Below are positions 1 to 9,125 of a stretch of 64,000 bases of DNA, in pieces; within the stretch, counting starts at the first letter, position 1; each line of letters starts with the position of its first letter. Origin of the DNA: Streptomyces platensis. GTDB lineage: Bacteria; Actinomycetota; Actinomycetes; Streptomycetales; Streptomycetaceae. A program made the translations under genes and the position numbers. The DNA lies in assembly GCF_008704855.1 (NCBI RefSeq), contig NZ_CP023691.1, positions 7,440,001-7,504,000 on the forward strand, given 5' to 3'. The notes under the pieces are model-generated. The model made no database searches, was not told where the DNA came from, and saw only the letters and a list, made by a program, of their open reading frames with translations.

Positions 1-2883
1 TGGGCCAAGGCGCACGCGGTCCTGATGCCGGCCTTCGCGCTCGGCTCGATGCGCACCTACCACCCGGCGATGCTCAAGGTCGCCCGCCGGGTCATGGCCG
101 CCTGGGACCGGCGGGTCGCCGACGGCACGCCCGTCCAGGTCGCCGAGGACATGACCCGGATGACGCTGGACACCATCGGACTGGCCGGCTTCGGCTTCGA
201 CTTCGAGTCGTTCTCCCGCGGCGACAGCTCGCACCCGTTCGTCGAGGCCATGGTGCGCTGTCTCGAATGGAGCATGACCAAATTCTCCCGCGACCCCGAC
301 GCCGACCACTCGGCGGCGGACGCGGCCTTCCAGGTCGACGCCGACTATCTCGCGTCCGTCGTCGACGAGGTCATCGCCGCCCGCACGGCGAGCGGCGAGA
401 GCGGCGACGACGATCTGCTCGGCCTGATGCTCGGCGCCCGTGGGCAGGACGACGGCGCCGCGGCCGACGGCCCCACCCTGGACCTCGCCAACATCCGCAA
501 CCAGGTCATCACCTTCCTGATCGCCGGCCACGAAACCACCTCGGGCGCGCTCTCCTTCGCCCTCTACCACCTGCTCAAGGACCCGCTCGCGCTGCGCATG
601 GTCCAGCGCGAGGCCGATGAGCTGTGGGGCGACCAGGCCGACCCCGACCCCTCGTTCGAGGACATCGGACGGCTGCCGTTCACCCGGCAGGTCCTCAACG
701 AGGCGCTGCGGCTGTGGCCCACCGCCGCCGCCTTCACCCGGCAGGCCCATGAGGACACCCTGCTCGGCGGCCGCTACCCGGTGAAGGCCGGGGAACTGGT
801 CACCGTGCTCACCCCGATGCTGCACCGCGACCCCGCCTGGGGCGACAACCCAGAGCTGTTCGACCCCTCCCGCTTCAGCCCGGAGACCGAGGCGGCCCGC
901 TCACCGCATGCGTACAAGCCCTTCGGGACCGGTGAACGCGCCTGCATCGGGCGGCAGTTCGCGCTCCACGAGGCGACCATGCTGCTCGCCCTCCTCGCCC
1001 ACCGCTACCGCCTGATCGACCACGGCGACTACCGGCTGCGCATCAAGGAGACGCTGACCCTCAAGCCCGACGGGTTCACCCTCACCCTGGCCGCCCGGAC
1101 GCCCGCCGACCGGGCCGCGGTCCGTGCCGCGCTGGCCGTGCTGCCCGGCGGCGCCGAGGGCACCGGGAACGACGCGGCCACCGACGAGGGGCTGCCGGCC
1201 CGCGTCCCCCAGGGCACCGGACTGCTGCTGTTGCACGGCAGCAACTACGGCACCTGCCGTGAGTTCGCCGAGCGGCTCGCCGACGGGGCCACCGGACTCG
1301 GCTTCGCCGCCGATGTGGCGCCGCTGGACGCCTACGCCGGTGCGCTGCCCGCCGACCGCCCGGTCGTCATCGTCGCCGCCTCCTACAACGGCCGGCCCAC
1401 CGACGACGCGGCCGCCTTCGTCCAGTGGCTGAACACCGCGCAGGACGGCGCCGCCGCGGACCTGCCGTTCGCCGTGCTCGGCGTCGGCGACCGCAACTGG
1501 GCCGCCACCTACCAGCACATACCCACCCTGATCGATGACCGGCTCACCGCCCTCGGCGCCCACCGGCTGCTGCCGCGCGCCGAGGCCGATGCCTCCGGCG
1601 ACCTCGGCGGCACCGTCAAGGAGTTCACCGCGGCGCTGCGCACCGAGCTGCTGACGCGGTACGGCGACCCGGCGACCGTCGGCGCCGGCGAGGCCGCCCC
1701 GGAGGACACCGGCTACACCGTCACCGAGATCACCGGCGGCCCGCTGGACGCCCTCGCCGCCCGCCATGACCTCGTCCCGATGACCGTCACCGAGGCCTAC
1801 GACCTCACCGCCGACGGCTGGCCGCGGCCCAAGCGCTTCCTGCGGATCGCCCTGCCGGACGGCGTCACCTACCGCACGGCCGACCACCTCGCCGTGCTGC
1901 CCGCCAACGGCCCCGCCGCCGTCGAGCGGGCCGCCCGGGCCCTCGGCGCCGACCTGGACACCGTCCTCGCGCTGCACTCCGGCCGCCGCGCCGGACGCGA
2001 CACCCTGCCGGTCGACCGGCCCCTGACGGTGCGGCAGCTGCTCACCCACCACCTGGAACTGGGCCTGCGGCCGACACCCGACCAGGTCGCCGTGCTCGCC
2101 GCCCACAACCCCTGCCCGCCCGAGCGGCACGCCCTGGAGACCCTCGCCGAGGACGATCCGCGCACCCTGATCGACCTGATCGAGGCCCACCCGGCGCTGC
2201 GCGGCGCGCTGCCGTGGCCGACGGTCCTGGAGCTGCTGCCGCCCCTGCGCCCCCGGCACTACTCGCTGTCGTCCTCGCCCGCCACCGACGCCCGGCACGC
2301 CGATCTGATGGTCTCGCTGCTGCGCGGCGGCACCGGCTCGACCTATCTGCACGGTGTGCGGCCCGGCGACACCGTACTGGCCCGCGTCCAGCCCTGCCGC
2401 GAGGCCTTCCGCCTCGACGCGGCCGATGACACCCCCGTCATCCTGGTCGCGGCGGGCACCGGCCTCGCACCCTTCCGCGGCGCCGTCGCCGACCGCGTCG
2501 CCGCGGGCCAGCAGTCCCCTGCCCGGCTCTACTTCGGCTGTGACGACCCCACCGCCGACTTCCTGCACGCCGCGGAGTTCAGCAAGGCCGAAGCCGCCGG
2601 CGCCATCTCCGTACGCCCCGTCTTCAGTGAGCGCCCCGAAAACGGCCACCGCTTCGTCCAGCACCGGATCGCCGCCGAGGCCGCCGAGGTGTGGGAGCTG
2701 CTGAAGGCCGGCGCGCGGGTGTACGTCTGCGGGGACGGCAGCCGGATGGCCCCCGGTGTACGGGCCGCCTTCCGCGAGCTGCACGGAGCCCACACCGGCG
2801 CCTCCCCGCAGGAATCCGAGGCCTGGCTACGTGAACTGACCGCCTCCGGCCGCTACATCGAGGACGTGTACGCGGCGGGCTGA
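1..2883 (+). CDS. Self-sufficient cytochrome P450/NADPH-P450 reductase fusion (CYP102/BM3-like), 5'-truncated by window edge
   Basis: The frame is open from base 1, so the true start lies upstream. The first visible residues (WAKAH..LMPAF) match the region around residue 90 of P450 BM3, so roughly 90 N-terminal residues are missing; the ATG at 25 is internal. Visible in order: the I-helix motif AGHETT, the ExxR motif (EALR), the heme-binding loop FGTGERACIG (Cys codon 943-945), a flavodoxin-like FMN domain starting GLLLLHGSNYGT, the FAD motif RHYS, the NADPH motif VAAGTGLAPF, and the C-terminal GRYIEDVYAAG that closes such reductases. By family knowledge, the enzyme passes electrons NADPH to FAD to FMN to heme within one chain and hydroxylates fatty-acid-like substrates. 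The actual substrate cannot be inferred. Confidence 0.93.
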   Translation, partial: WAKAHAVLMPAFALGSMRTYHPAMLKVARRVMAAWDRRVADGTPVQVAEDMTRMTLDTIGLAGFGFDFESFSRGDSSHPFVEAMVRCLEWSMTKFSRDPDADHSAADAAFQVDADYLASVVDEVIAARTASGESGDDDLLGLMLGARGQDDGAAADGPTLDLANIRNQVITFLIAGHETTSGALSFALYHLLKDPLALRMVQREADELWGDQADPDPSFEDIGRLPFTRQVLNEALRLWPTAAAFTRQAHEDTLLGGRYPVKAGELVTVLTPMLHRDPAWGDNPELFDPSRFSPETEAARSPHAYKPFGTGERACIGRQFALHEATMLLALLAHRYRLIDHGDYRLRIKETLTLKPDGFTLTLAARTPADRAAVRAALAVLPGGAEGTGNDAATDEGLPARVPQGTGLLLLHGSNYGTCREFAERLADGATGLGFAADVAPLDAYAGALPADRPVVIVAASYNGRPTDDAAAFVQWLNTAQDGAAADLPFAVLGVGDRNWAATYQHIPTLIDDRLTALGAHRLLPRAEADASGDLGGTVKEFTAALRTELLTRYGDPATVGAGEAAPEDTGYTVTEITGGPLDALAARHDLVPMTVTEAYDLTADGWPRPKRFLRIALPDGVTYRTADHLAVLPANGPAAVERAARALGADLDTVLALHSGRRAGRDTLPVDRPLTVRQLLTHHLELGLRPTPDQVAVLAAHNPCPPERHALETLAEDDPRTLIDLIEAHPALRGALPWPTVLELLPPLRPRHYSLSSSPATDARHADLMVSLLRGGTGSTYLHGVRPGDTVLARVQPCREAFRLDAADDTPVILVAAGTGLAPFRGAVADRVAAGQQSPARLYFGCDDPTADFLHAAEFSKAEAAGAISVRPVFSERPENGHRFVQHRIAAEAAEVWELLKAGARVYVCGDGSRMAPGVRAAFRELHGAHTGASPQESEAWLRELTASGRYIEDVYAAG

Positions 2884-2910
2884 GGACCGCTCAGGCCCCC
2901 GCAAGGCTCG

Positions 2911-2960
2911 CCCCCGCCCCCTCCCCCTCCTCCCCCTTCGGGGGAGGGGGCGGGGGTGGG
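2911..2960 (+). repeat. GC-rich hairpin repeat, copy 1 (intergenic)
   Basis: A 17-bp perfect inverted repeat (2911-2927 with 2940-2956, arm CCCCCGCCCCCTCCCCC, 12-nt loop) sits 27 bp after the P450-reductase stop, where it could also act as a transcription terminator. The same 50-nt sequence recurs in reverse orientation inside the second PKS gene at 40634-40683. Confidence 0.8.
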
Positions 2961-3130
2961 TTCGGGGGTGGGGGGAGGTGAGGCCGGCTCTTCGGCCCGT
3001 CAGGTGCCGCACACCGGGGCAGCGTGCCGCGGGATCGCCGTACGGCGCGGGAAGCGGCTGGTCGGCGCCGAGACCGTGGGCGGCGCAGGGGGCCGGCGGG
3101 CCGTCGCGCCCTTCGCCGATGGCAGAGGCC

Positions 3131-3703
3131 CTAGGAGGCTTCCCCGCCCTCCGCGCCAACCGCGCCCTCCGCGCTACCCCGCCCGGTCGCCCCCGGGAGG
3201 TGGACGACCAGCAGGGCGATTCCGGCGAGGGTGACATTGCGCGTGGCCGCCTCCAGGCCGTTCCAGGTCTTGGACTGCCACATGGAGAACCACTCGCCGC
3301 CGATGGCGAGGAAGCCCGCACCGAAGAGGAGAAGGAGCATCAGCAGGCCGACGGTGCTGACCAGCCGCGCCCGGGCGAGACGGTCCCGGCGGCGCAGGCC
3401 CTGGGCCCACAGGGCGGTGGCCGCGATCAGGACCAGGGCGGCGAGCGTCTCCCAGGCGATGATGCCCAGATACGCGGCGTCCTGCCAGGTCTGTGAGGTG
3501 ATGGCCCGGCCCATCAGGTCCGGATCCTTGAAGGTGGTGTCCATGGCCAGGACATGCCGGACGAACTCCTGATTGGTGCCGAAGTCCGTGATATTTCCGA
3601 AGGCCACGAGGGCGATATAGAGCGCCACGATGCCCGTGAGGGTGGCGGCCGCGAGCGGCAGTCCGGTGTGCGGTATCCGGTTGGTGGAGCTTTTGTCGGA
3701 CAT
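3131..3703 (-). CDS. DUF2165-family small integral membrane protein
   Basis: This 190-residue protein has four hydrophobic helices: near the N-terminus (LPLAAATLTGIVALYIALVAF), two in the middle and one near the C-terminus. The stretch FGNITDFGTNQEFVRHVLAMDTTF after helix 1 is characteristic of the DUF2165 family, whose function is unknown. The ATG at 3703 is preceded on its strand by GGGGAGGA, a good ribosome-binding site. It is transcribed divergently from the secreted phospholipase gene at 3878, with about 175 bp of shared promoter space. Family assignment is by remembered motif; no role can be given. Confidence 0.8.
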   Translation of the reverse strand: MSDKSSTNRIPHTGLPLAAATLTGIVALYIALVAFGNITDFGTNQEFVRHVLAMDTTFKDPDLMGRAITSQTWQDAAYLGIIAWETLAALVLIAATALWAQGLRRRDRLARARLVSTVGLLMLLLLFGAGFLAIGGEWFSMWQSKTWNGLEAATRNVTLAGIALLVVHLPGATGRGSAEGAVGAEGGEAS

Positions 3704-3877
3704 GGGTCCTCCCCGAGTCGATGGTGTCGTCTGATCTTTGCTTATCCGCCCACCACCCCGTGCGCCCCATGGCCCTCAACTCCCGTACGCTGCTCCCCGA
3801 TCGACCGGGTGACCGACCGGTCGATCAGCCGTTGGGCGAGTGCCCGGACGGCCGAATACCTAGGGGAAGCGGGGCAC

Positions 3878-4912
3878 ATGAACGGGAAGCGGTGTGTGGG
3901 AACGGTCGCCGTCGCGGCGGCGGCGGTGCTCGCGGCGACCGTGCCGGCGGGCGCCGAGCCGGCCGGCACGACATACGGCACCAGCACGTCCGTGGGCGTC
4001 CACAACGCCTATGAGAAGGAGAAGTACCCGTACTTCGCGGATGCCCTGGACTCCGGCGCCGCGCTGCTCGAACTCGACCTCTGGACCAACGGGCTGGGCC
4101 GGTCCTTCCGGGTCTCGCACAGCAACCCACTGGGCAACAACAGCAACTGCGAGGGCGCCGCGAACCCCTCGGAGCTGCGCACCAAGGACCGCAACCAGGA
4201 CTTCGCCGGGTGCCTCGCCGATGTGCGGGCCTGGCACGACGCGCACCCCGGCCACCGTCCGATCCTGTTCAAGATAGAGATGAAGGACGGCTTCAACGCC
4301 AAGGGCGGCCGCGGGCCCGCCGAGTTCGACGCGCTGGTGCGCGAGAAGCTGGGCGATGCCGTCTACGGCCCCGGCGATCTCACCGCCGGGCACGCCACAC
4401 CCGACGAGGCGGTGCGGGCCGGCGGCTGGCCCTCCCGCGCCGACCTGGCCGGCAAGTTCCTGATCGAGCTGATACCCGGCACCGTCGAGGAGAAGAACCC
4501 GTTCGACAAGCTGTGGACGGACGTGGAGTACGCCGGCCACCTCAAGAACCTCGCGGCACAAGGGAAACTGGACCGGTCGACGGCCTTCCCCGCGGTGCAC
4601 GGCGCCGCCCCCGGCGACCCCCGCGAGCGCTATGCGGACCCCGCGCTGCGCCCGTGGTTCGTGGTCTTCGACGGTGACGCCGCGACCTATCTGAACGGCA
4701 GCATCGACACCGCCTGGTACGACACCCGGCACTACCTGCTGATCATGACTGACGCGCAGAACGTGCCGCCGGCCATCGACGGCACCCGCCCCACCGAGGC
4801 CCAGGCGCTGGCCCGGGTCAGGCAACTCGCCGCCGCCCACGCGAGCTTCGCCACCGCGGACTGGTATCCGCTGCCGTCGGTCCTCAAGACCGTGGTGCCG
4901 CGCGGGGCCTGA
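3878..4912 (+). CDS. Secreted Ca2+-dependent phosphatidylinositol phospholipase C (Streptomyces type)
   Basis: An N-terminal Sec signal peptide (hydrophobic run VGTVAVAAAAVLAATVPAGA) is followed by a domain resembling the Ca2+-dependent PI-PLC of Streptomyces antibioticus (PF16670 family). Two histidines sit in the expected motifs, VGVHNAYEK and FRVSHSNPL, with acidic residues in LLELDLWTN and FKIEMKDGF for metal binding. The family cleaves the head group of phosphatidylinositol outside the cell. I place the start at the ATG at 3878, because GGGGAAG lies just upstream and the signal peptide begins there; the frame stays open further upstream without signal-peptide character. The 3' end overlaps the convergent protease gene by 29 bp. 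Confidence 0.87.
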   Translation: MNGKRCVGTVAVAAAAVLAATVPAGAEPAGTTYGTSTSVGVHNAYEKEKYPYFADALDSGAALLELDLWTNGLGRSFRVSHSNPLGNNSNCEGAANPSELRTKDRNQDFAGCLADVRAWHDAHPGHRPILFKIEMKDGFNAKGGRGPAEFDALVREKLGDAVYGPGDLTAGHATPDEAVRAGGWPSRADLAGKFLIELIPGTVEEKNPFDKLWTDVEYAGHLKNLAAQGKLDRSTAFPAVHGAAPGDPRERYADPALRPWFVVFDGDAATYLNGSIDTAWYDTRHYLLIMTDAQNVPPAIDGTRPTEAQALARVRQLAAAHASFATADWYPLPSVLKTVVPRGA

Positions 4913-6080
4913 CGCCCGACGCCACGGCCCGGGTGCCGGCCTGCGGGGGCCGCGGTCCCGGCTGCGCGGTCGCCCGCCGGTAGAGCGCGGCCACGTCCGG
5001 GCCGAACCGGCTGCTGTACGAGACGAGGTCGTCACCGCCCTCGTCGAGACCGCCGATCACACCGATCAGCGCACCGGTCCCGGTGGCCGGATCGAGGTCG
5101 GTGAGCATCGGCCCGCCGCTGGTCCCGTTCGGGAACCCCGGGCAGCTGAAACGGAGTTGGGCCGGCCCCTGGGCGTCCGCCGTGTGCCGGCAGCTGACCG
5201 GTATGTCCCGGTCCTCGGGATAGCCGGTCAGCTGCGCCGGGCGCCCGGCCGGTGTGTCGAAGCGGATGCGTTCGGCGCCGGTGACGTCCGCTATCCGGTC
5301 GCCGGTCCGGCCCGCCCGGCGCACCCGCAGGAACGCCACATCGTGGTCCGGGTCCCGGTCCCGGATCCAGCGCGGGTCGACATGGATCCGGGTGGGCACC
5401 CACAGGCCGTACGGCGCTATGCCGTCGTGCAGACCGGGCGCGAACACCAGCCGGGTCCGGAAGCCGTCGTCGTGCACACAGTGCGCCGCGGTGGCGATCA
5501 GGTCGCCCGCCGGGGACTGCACCACGCTGGCCGTGCAGTGGTGGACCGGCTTGCCCTCGTCGTCGGGGGAGAAGAGCGCGCCGATCGCCGGCGAGGGGGC
5601 CGCCGGGGCGGCCAGCAGCGGCCGGGACCGGGACAGCGAGGACGCCATGACGCTGTCGTGCCGTGCGGCGGCCACCTGCGGGCCGGGCCGCTCCTGGTAA
5701 GGGCCGGCGAGCACCGCGGCGGCGGCCTGGTCGCCGTCGGCCCGGTTCGCCGAGTAGGAGCCGGTGGCGGTGTCCCCGGGGGCCAGGAACGGATCGCGGG
5801 ACGGGGAGCTCAGTGCCAGGACCGTGCTGCCCACGACCACGGTCAGCACCCCGAGCACCAGGGTCACCCGCAGCGGAACGCCGTCCCGGCCGCGACCGGT
5901 GCAGGCCGGCCCGCCGGGACCCGGGCAGACCCCGGCCGCCGGCACCCCGGCGACCTCGGCCGCCCCGCCGGCGCTGTCCGCCGGCACGGTCCCGCGCTCG
6001 CTCGTCTCCACCAGCCGCCGCCTCCCCGCATCAGCCGGAGGCACCCCCTTGGACGCAGGGGCGACACCGGATCCAGACAT
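4884..6080 (-). CDS. Membrane-anchored trypsin-like serine protease
   Basis: This 398-residue protein has a low-complexity cytoplasmic N-terminus, one transmembrane helix at about 71-91 (RVTLVLGVLTVVVGSTVLAL) and an extracellular chymotrypsin-fold domain. The catalytic triad is visible: His200 in TAAHC, Asp247 in DHDVAFL and Ser321 in GTSGGP. Cysteines near 182, 201, 297 and 313 could form disulfides. The anchored, non-pro-peptide layout differs from streptogrisins and suggests a housekeeping or signalling protease at the cell surface; the substrate is unknown. It overlaps the convergent phospholipase gene by 29 bp. Confidence 0.85.
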   Translation of the reverse strand: MSGSGVAPASKGVPPADAGRRRLVETSERGTVPADSAGGAAEVAGVPAAGVCPGPGGPACTGRGRDGVPLRVTLVLGVLTVVVGSTVLALSSPSRDPFLAPGDTATGSYSANRADGDQAAAAVLAGPYQERPGPQVAAARHDSVMASSLSRSRPLLAAPAAPSPAIGALFSPDDEGKPVHHCTASVVQSPAGDLIATAAHCVHDDGFRTRLVFAPGLHDGIAPYGLWVPTRIHVDPRWIRDRDPDHDVAFLRVRRAGRTGDRIADVTGAERIRFDTPAGRPAQLTGYPEDRDIPVSCRHTADAQGPAQLRFSCPGFPNGTSGGPMLTDLDPATGTGALIGVIGGLDEGGDDLVSYSSRFGPDVAALYRRATAQPGPRPPQAGTRAVASGVRPRAAPRS

Positions 6081-6297
6081 TTCACCCAGTCTGATGCAGG
6101 GGTGGCCGCTGTGGTTGGGTCACCCGGCCGCCTCATTCCGTACGAGCGGCGAAGAGCACCGGAGAAACCCGCACCGGGGCACCCGGCGGACCCGGAATCG
6201 CGGGTCCGGCGGACCGCTCGCACCGAGTGTGGTGAGGCCGCCGTTCCCTGGGCCGGTCGGGTGAACCGAGGGGCGCCGCCGAGCCCGCCGGCCGCCG

Positions 6298-7227
6298 TCA
6301 GGCCGCGCGCCGCAGCCGCCGCCCCGCGAGGTTGTGCGCGATCAGCGTCCCGGCCAGGCCGGCCTCGTTCGGGAAGTCCATCGGCACGATGCCCAGCCCG
6401 GTCCAGCCGCTCCCCTCCGGGCCCGTCAGCAGCTTCTTGACCTGCGGGTTGAGGCGGTCGGCGTTGGAGCGGGGCGGGAGCCAGGCGGAGGTGCTGACGT
6501 AGTTGACGAAGAGCTTGCCCGGCTGGGTGACGGCCTTGCGGAACTGGGCCTCGATCTTCGGGTACTTCCCGAACGGCTCCGCCATGTAGTCGTCCTGGAT
6601 GTCGAACAGCTGCGGATCGGCGTAGCGGACGCCGCCCAGGCCGTCGGAGTCCGCCAGCAGCACCACCTTGCCGCGCGCCTCACCCAGCGTCGGCAGACCG
6701 GCATCGAGCCGGAACAGCGACCGGTAGCCCTTGTCGTCCAGATAGCTGCCGAAGATCCGGCGGAACTCCTCGGCGGAGACCTCCGAGTACTCCTGCTTGA
6801 CCCGCATCAGCACCGTCTCGGAGGGGTGCGCCCGGAGGAACGCCCGGCAGGCGTTGAGCACATCGCCGAACATCAGCTCCTGGTAGAAGGCGCCGTGATG
6901 GATGGCGAAGACGTTGTCGATGGCCCGGCAGCGGACGTCCAGGAAGCGGATGCCGGAGGCGAGTTGGGCATCGACGGAGGTGTTCTGGCAGGCCACCCAG
7001 GGGCCGCCCAGCCGGGCACCGGAGTCATGGGTGCCGGGGATCGTCAGCCGCTGGACCGGGGTGCCGTCGCCGAGCGCCGCCATCCAGTCCGCCACGGACA
7101 CCGCGGACGCCCGGCGTTCCGCGGCCCCGGCCGTGAACTGCCCGCTGCCGACGCCGGCCAGCACCCCGGCGGCCGACAGTCCGGCCGCGCCCCTGAGGAA
7201 TCCCCGTCGATCCAGCACCGGTCCCAT
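6298..7227 (-). CDS. Secreted PI-PLC X-domain phosphodiesterase (Bacillus-type fold)
   Basis: A twin-arginine-like signal (LDRRGFLRGAAGLSAAGVLAG) precedes a phosphatidylinositol-specific phospholipase C X domain of about 270 residues. The two catalytic histidines fall in TIPGTHDSG and FAIHHGAF, and FLDVRCR carries the expected Asp-Arg pair. Family members cleave phosphatidylinositol or GPI-type lipids by a metal-independent mechanism. I choose the ATG at 7227, since GGGGAAGC lies seven bases upstream and the signal peptide starts there, rather than the longer open frame. It is unrelated in sequence to the Ca2+-dependent enzyme at 3878, so two PI-PLC families occur within 3.5 kb. Confidence 0.87.
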   Translation of the reverse strand: MGPVLDRRGFLRGAAGLSAAGVLAGVGSGQFTAGAAERRASAVSVADWMAALGDGTPVQRLTIPGTHDSGARLGGPWVACQNTSVDAQLASGIRFLDVRCRAIDNVFAIHHGAFYQELMFGDVLNACRAFLRAHPSETVLMRVKQEYSEVSAEEFRRIFGSYLDDKGYRSLFRLDAGLPTLGEARGKVVLLADSDGLGGVRYADPQLFDIQDDYMAEPFGKYPKIEAQFRKAVTQPGKLFVNYVSTSAWLPPRSNADRLNPQVKKLLTGPEGSGWTGLGIVPMDFPNEAGLAGTLIAHNLAGRRLRRAA

Positions 7228-7258
7228 GCCGCTTCCCCTGCCCGTCGAGTCGGCGTGC

Positions 7259-7284
7259 GTGCGCACCGGCCGTCCGGTGCGCAC
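7259..7284 (-). terminator. Hairpin after the egt operon
   Basis: A perfect 11-bp stem (GTGCGCACCGG at 7259-7269 paired with 7274-7284) has a CCGT loop. It lies 90-115 bp beyond the egtD stop and just upstream of the PI-PLC start at 7227, so it probably ends the egt transcript. An operator role for the phospholipase gene is an alternative. Confidence 0.6.
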
Positions 7285-7373
7285 ACGCGGTCGGGGCATC
7301 GAACCACATCGCGCGCGAACACGGCACCCGGCCGGCGGCCCCGAAGGACACGCCGGCCGGGAAGCGGCAACTG

Positions 7374-8336
7374 TCAGACCCGGAAGGACAGGGACAGCGC
7401 GAAACGGTCCGCACTGTCCGTCCACCAGTTCTTCAACTCCAGCCCCGCGGCGGCCAGTTCGGTGCGCACGCCCTCCTGGCGGAACTTGGCCGAGACCTCG
7501 GTGCGCACCTCCTCGCCCGCCGCGAAGGTCACCGCCAGGTCCACTCCCGGGATCTTGACGGTCAGGTCCTTACGGGCCCGCAGCCGCATCTCGACCCACT
7601 CCTGCCCGGCGTTCCACAGAGCGACATGGTCGAAGTCCGCCGGGTCGAAGTCGCCGCCCAGCTCGCGGTTGATGACCTCCAGGACGTTCTTGTTGAACGC
7701 GGCCGTGACCCCCTGCGGATCGTCGTAGGCGGTGACGAGGGTGGCCTCGTCCTTGACCAGGTCGGTGCCGAGCAGCAGGGCATCGCCCGGGGACAGCATG
7801 GCGTGCACGGAGTGCAGGAACGCCGACCGCTCCTCGGGGAGCAGATTGCCGATGGTGCCGCCGAGGAAGGCGAGCAGCCGCGGGCCGGGCGTCCGGGGGA
7901 GTTCCATGCCCTGCTGGAAGTCGGCGACCAGCGCGTGCACGGTCAGCCCGGGGTGTTCGGTGAGCAGCGCCTCGCCCGCCGCGGCCAGCGCGGATTCACT
8001 GACGTCGATGGGCAGATAGGTGTGCAGTCCGGTCAGCGCGCCGAGGAGATGGCGGGTCTTGTCGGAGGAGCCGGACCCCAGCTCGATCAGCGTGCGGGCC
8101 TGGGTGGCCGTGGCGATGTGATCGGCGCGGGTGAGCAGGATCTCCCGCTCGGCCCGGGTCGGGTAGTAGTCGGGCAGCTTGGTGATGTCCTCGAACAGCT
8201 CGCTGCCGCGGGCGTCGTAGAACCACTTCGGCGGCAGCTGCTTGGGGGTTCGGGACAGCCCCTGGGCGACATCGGCGCGCAGTGCGGCCGCGGTGGCGTC
8301 GGCAGGGAGGGTGCGGGTGATGCTGAGCGGGCTCAC
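7374..8336 (-). CDS. egtD: EgtD, L-histidine N-alpha-methyltransferase (ergothioneine biosynthesis)
   Basis: The product trimethylates histidine to hercynine with S-adenosylmethionine, the first committed step of ergothioneine synthesis. It is 320 residues, the usual EgtD length. Seen: the N-terminal PPKWFYDARGSELFEDIT block, the SAM-binding ELGSGSSDKT motif, FLGGTIGN, and the C-terminal KFRQEGVRTEL block typical of EgtD. The start is the GTG at 8336, whose GTGA overlaps the egtC stop, indicating translational coupling. It is the last gene of the egtABCD operon. Confidence 0.95.
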   Translation of the reverse strand: MSPLSITRTLPADATAAALRADVAQGLSRTPKQLPPKWFYDARGSELFEDITKLPDYYPTRAEREILLTRADHIATATQARTLIELGSGSSDKTRHLLGALTGLHTYLPIDVSESALAAAGEALLTEHPGLTVHALVADFQQGMELPRTPGPRLLAFLGGTIGNLLPEERSAFLHSVHAMLSPGDALLLGTDLVKDEATLVTAYDDPQGVTAAFNKNVLEVINRELGGDFDPADFDHVALWNAGQEWVEMRLRARKDLTVKIPGVDLAVTFAAGEEVRTEVSAKFRQEGVRTELAAAGLELKNWWTDSADRFALSLSFRV

Positions 8337-9088
8337 GTCGCGGGCTCCTTGAGCGGGGTGAGGTGGACTTCGGTCCCGGTGGCGCGCAGCAGCGTGCGGT
8401 CGGGGACCTCGGTCCAGTGGGGGGAATCGTCGTACGGCTCGGAGGCGACGACCGTGCCGCCTTCGGGAAGGGCCAGATGGCACAGCGTGTCGCCCCAGGT
8501 GGTGGCGGCGATGGTGGTGCCATCGGTGAGCAGCAGATTGAGCCGGGACCCGGGTGCGGCCCCGGCGACCGCCGCGACGGTACCGGCCAGCGCGTCGCCG
8601 AGCTCGTCGCCGCGCGCCAGCCGGTGCAGGACCAGCGCCCACAGGAACGCCGCGTCGCAGCGGGCCGGCAGCCGCAGCAGTTCCTCCGGCGGCAGCTCGG
8701 CGGCCAGCGGGGCGAGCGCGTCCGGCCAGCCGGCCACCGCGCCGTTGTGGCTGAACAGATAGCGGCCGGTGGCATACGGCGCGGCCGCGGCCTCGGCGTC
8801 CGCCCCGGCCACGGTGGCGTCCCGCACGGCGGCCAGCAGCGCGCCGGTGCGCACCACCCGCGCCAGGTCGGGCAGCAGATCATCGCCCCAGATCGGCCCG
8901 GCCCGCCGGTAGCGCGCGGGCACCGGGTCGCCGGGCGCGTACCAGCCGACGCCGAACCCGTCGGCGTTGACCGTGCCGTGGCGCTGGCGGCGGGGCGCCC
9001 ATGACTGCCGGTAGAGGCCGTGCGGCGGGGCGAGCAGGAGCTGACCGAAGGGCCGCTCCGGTCCCAGGTAGGCAAGGTGACGGCACAT
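8333..9088 (-). CDS. egtC: EgtC, gamma-glutamyl hercynylcysteine sulfoxide amidohydrolase
   Basis: A class-II glutamine-amidotransferase fold (Ntn hydrolase) that removes the gamma-glutamyl group from the EgtB product. The start ATG at 9088 places Cys at position 2 (MCRHLAYLG), the N-terminal nucleophile once Met is removed. Downstream, NADGFGVGWY and FSHNGAVAG are the substrate-pocket motifs of this fold. It is 251 residues long. It begins 37 bp after egtB ends and overlaps egtD by four bases. The frame is open further upstream, but a longer product would bury the catalytic Cys. Confidence 0.95.
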   Translation of the reverse strand: MCRHLAYLGPERPFGQLLLAPPHGLYRQSWAPRRQRHGTVNADGFGVGWYAPGDPVPARYRRAGPIWGDDLLPDLARVVRTGALLAAVRDATVAGADAEAAAAPYATGRYLFSHNGAVAGWPDALAPLAAELPPEELLRLPARCDAAFLWALVLHRLARGDELGDALAGTVAAVAGAAPGSRLNLLLTDGTTIAATTWGDTLCHLALPEGGTVVASEPYDDSPHWTEVPDRTLLRATGTEVHLTPLKEPAT

Positions 9089-9125
9089 CAGGCACCGGCC
9101 TCCCCACGGGTCGGGGCCGCGGCCC

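Noticed and set aside
901..2793. Long minus-strand open frame opposite the P450-reductase gene
   Set aside because: Same compositional shadow effect; no domain motifs, and the plus strand carries an intact fusion enzyme.
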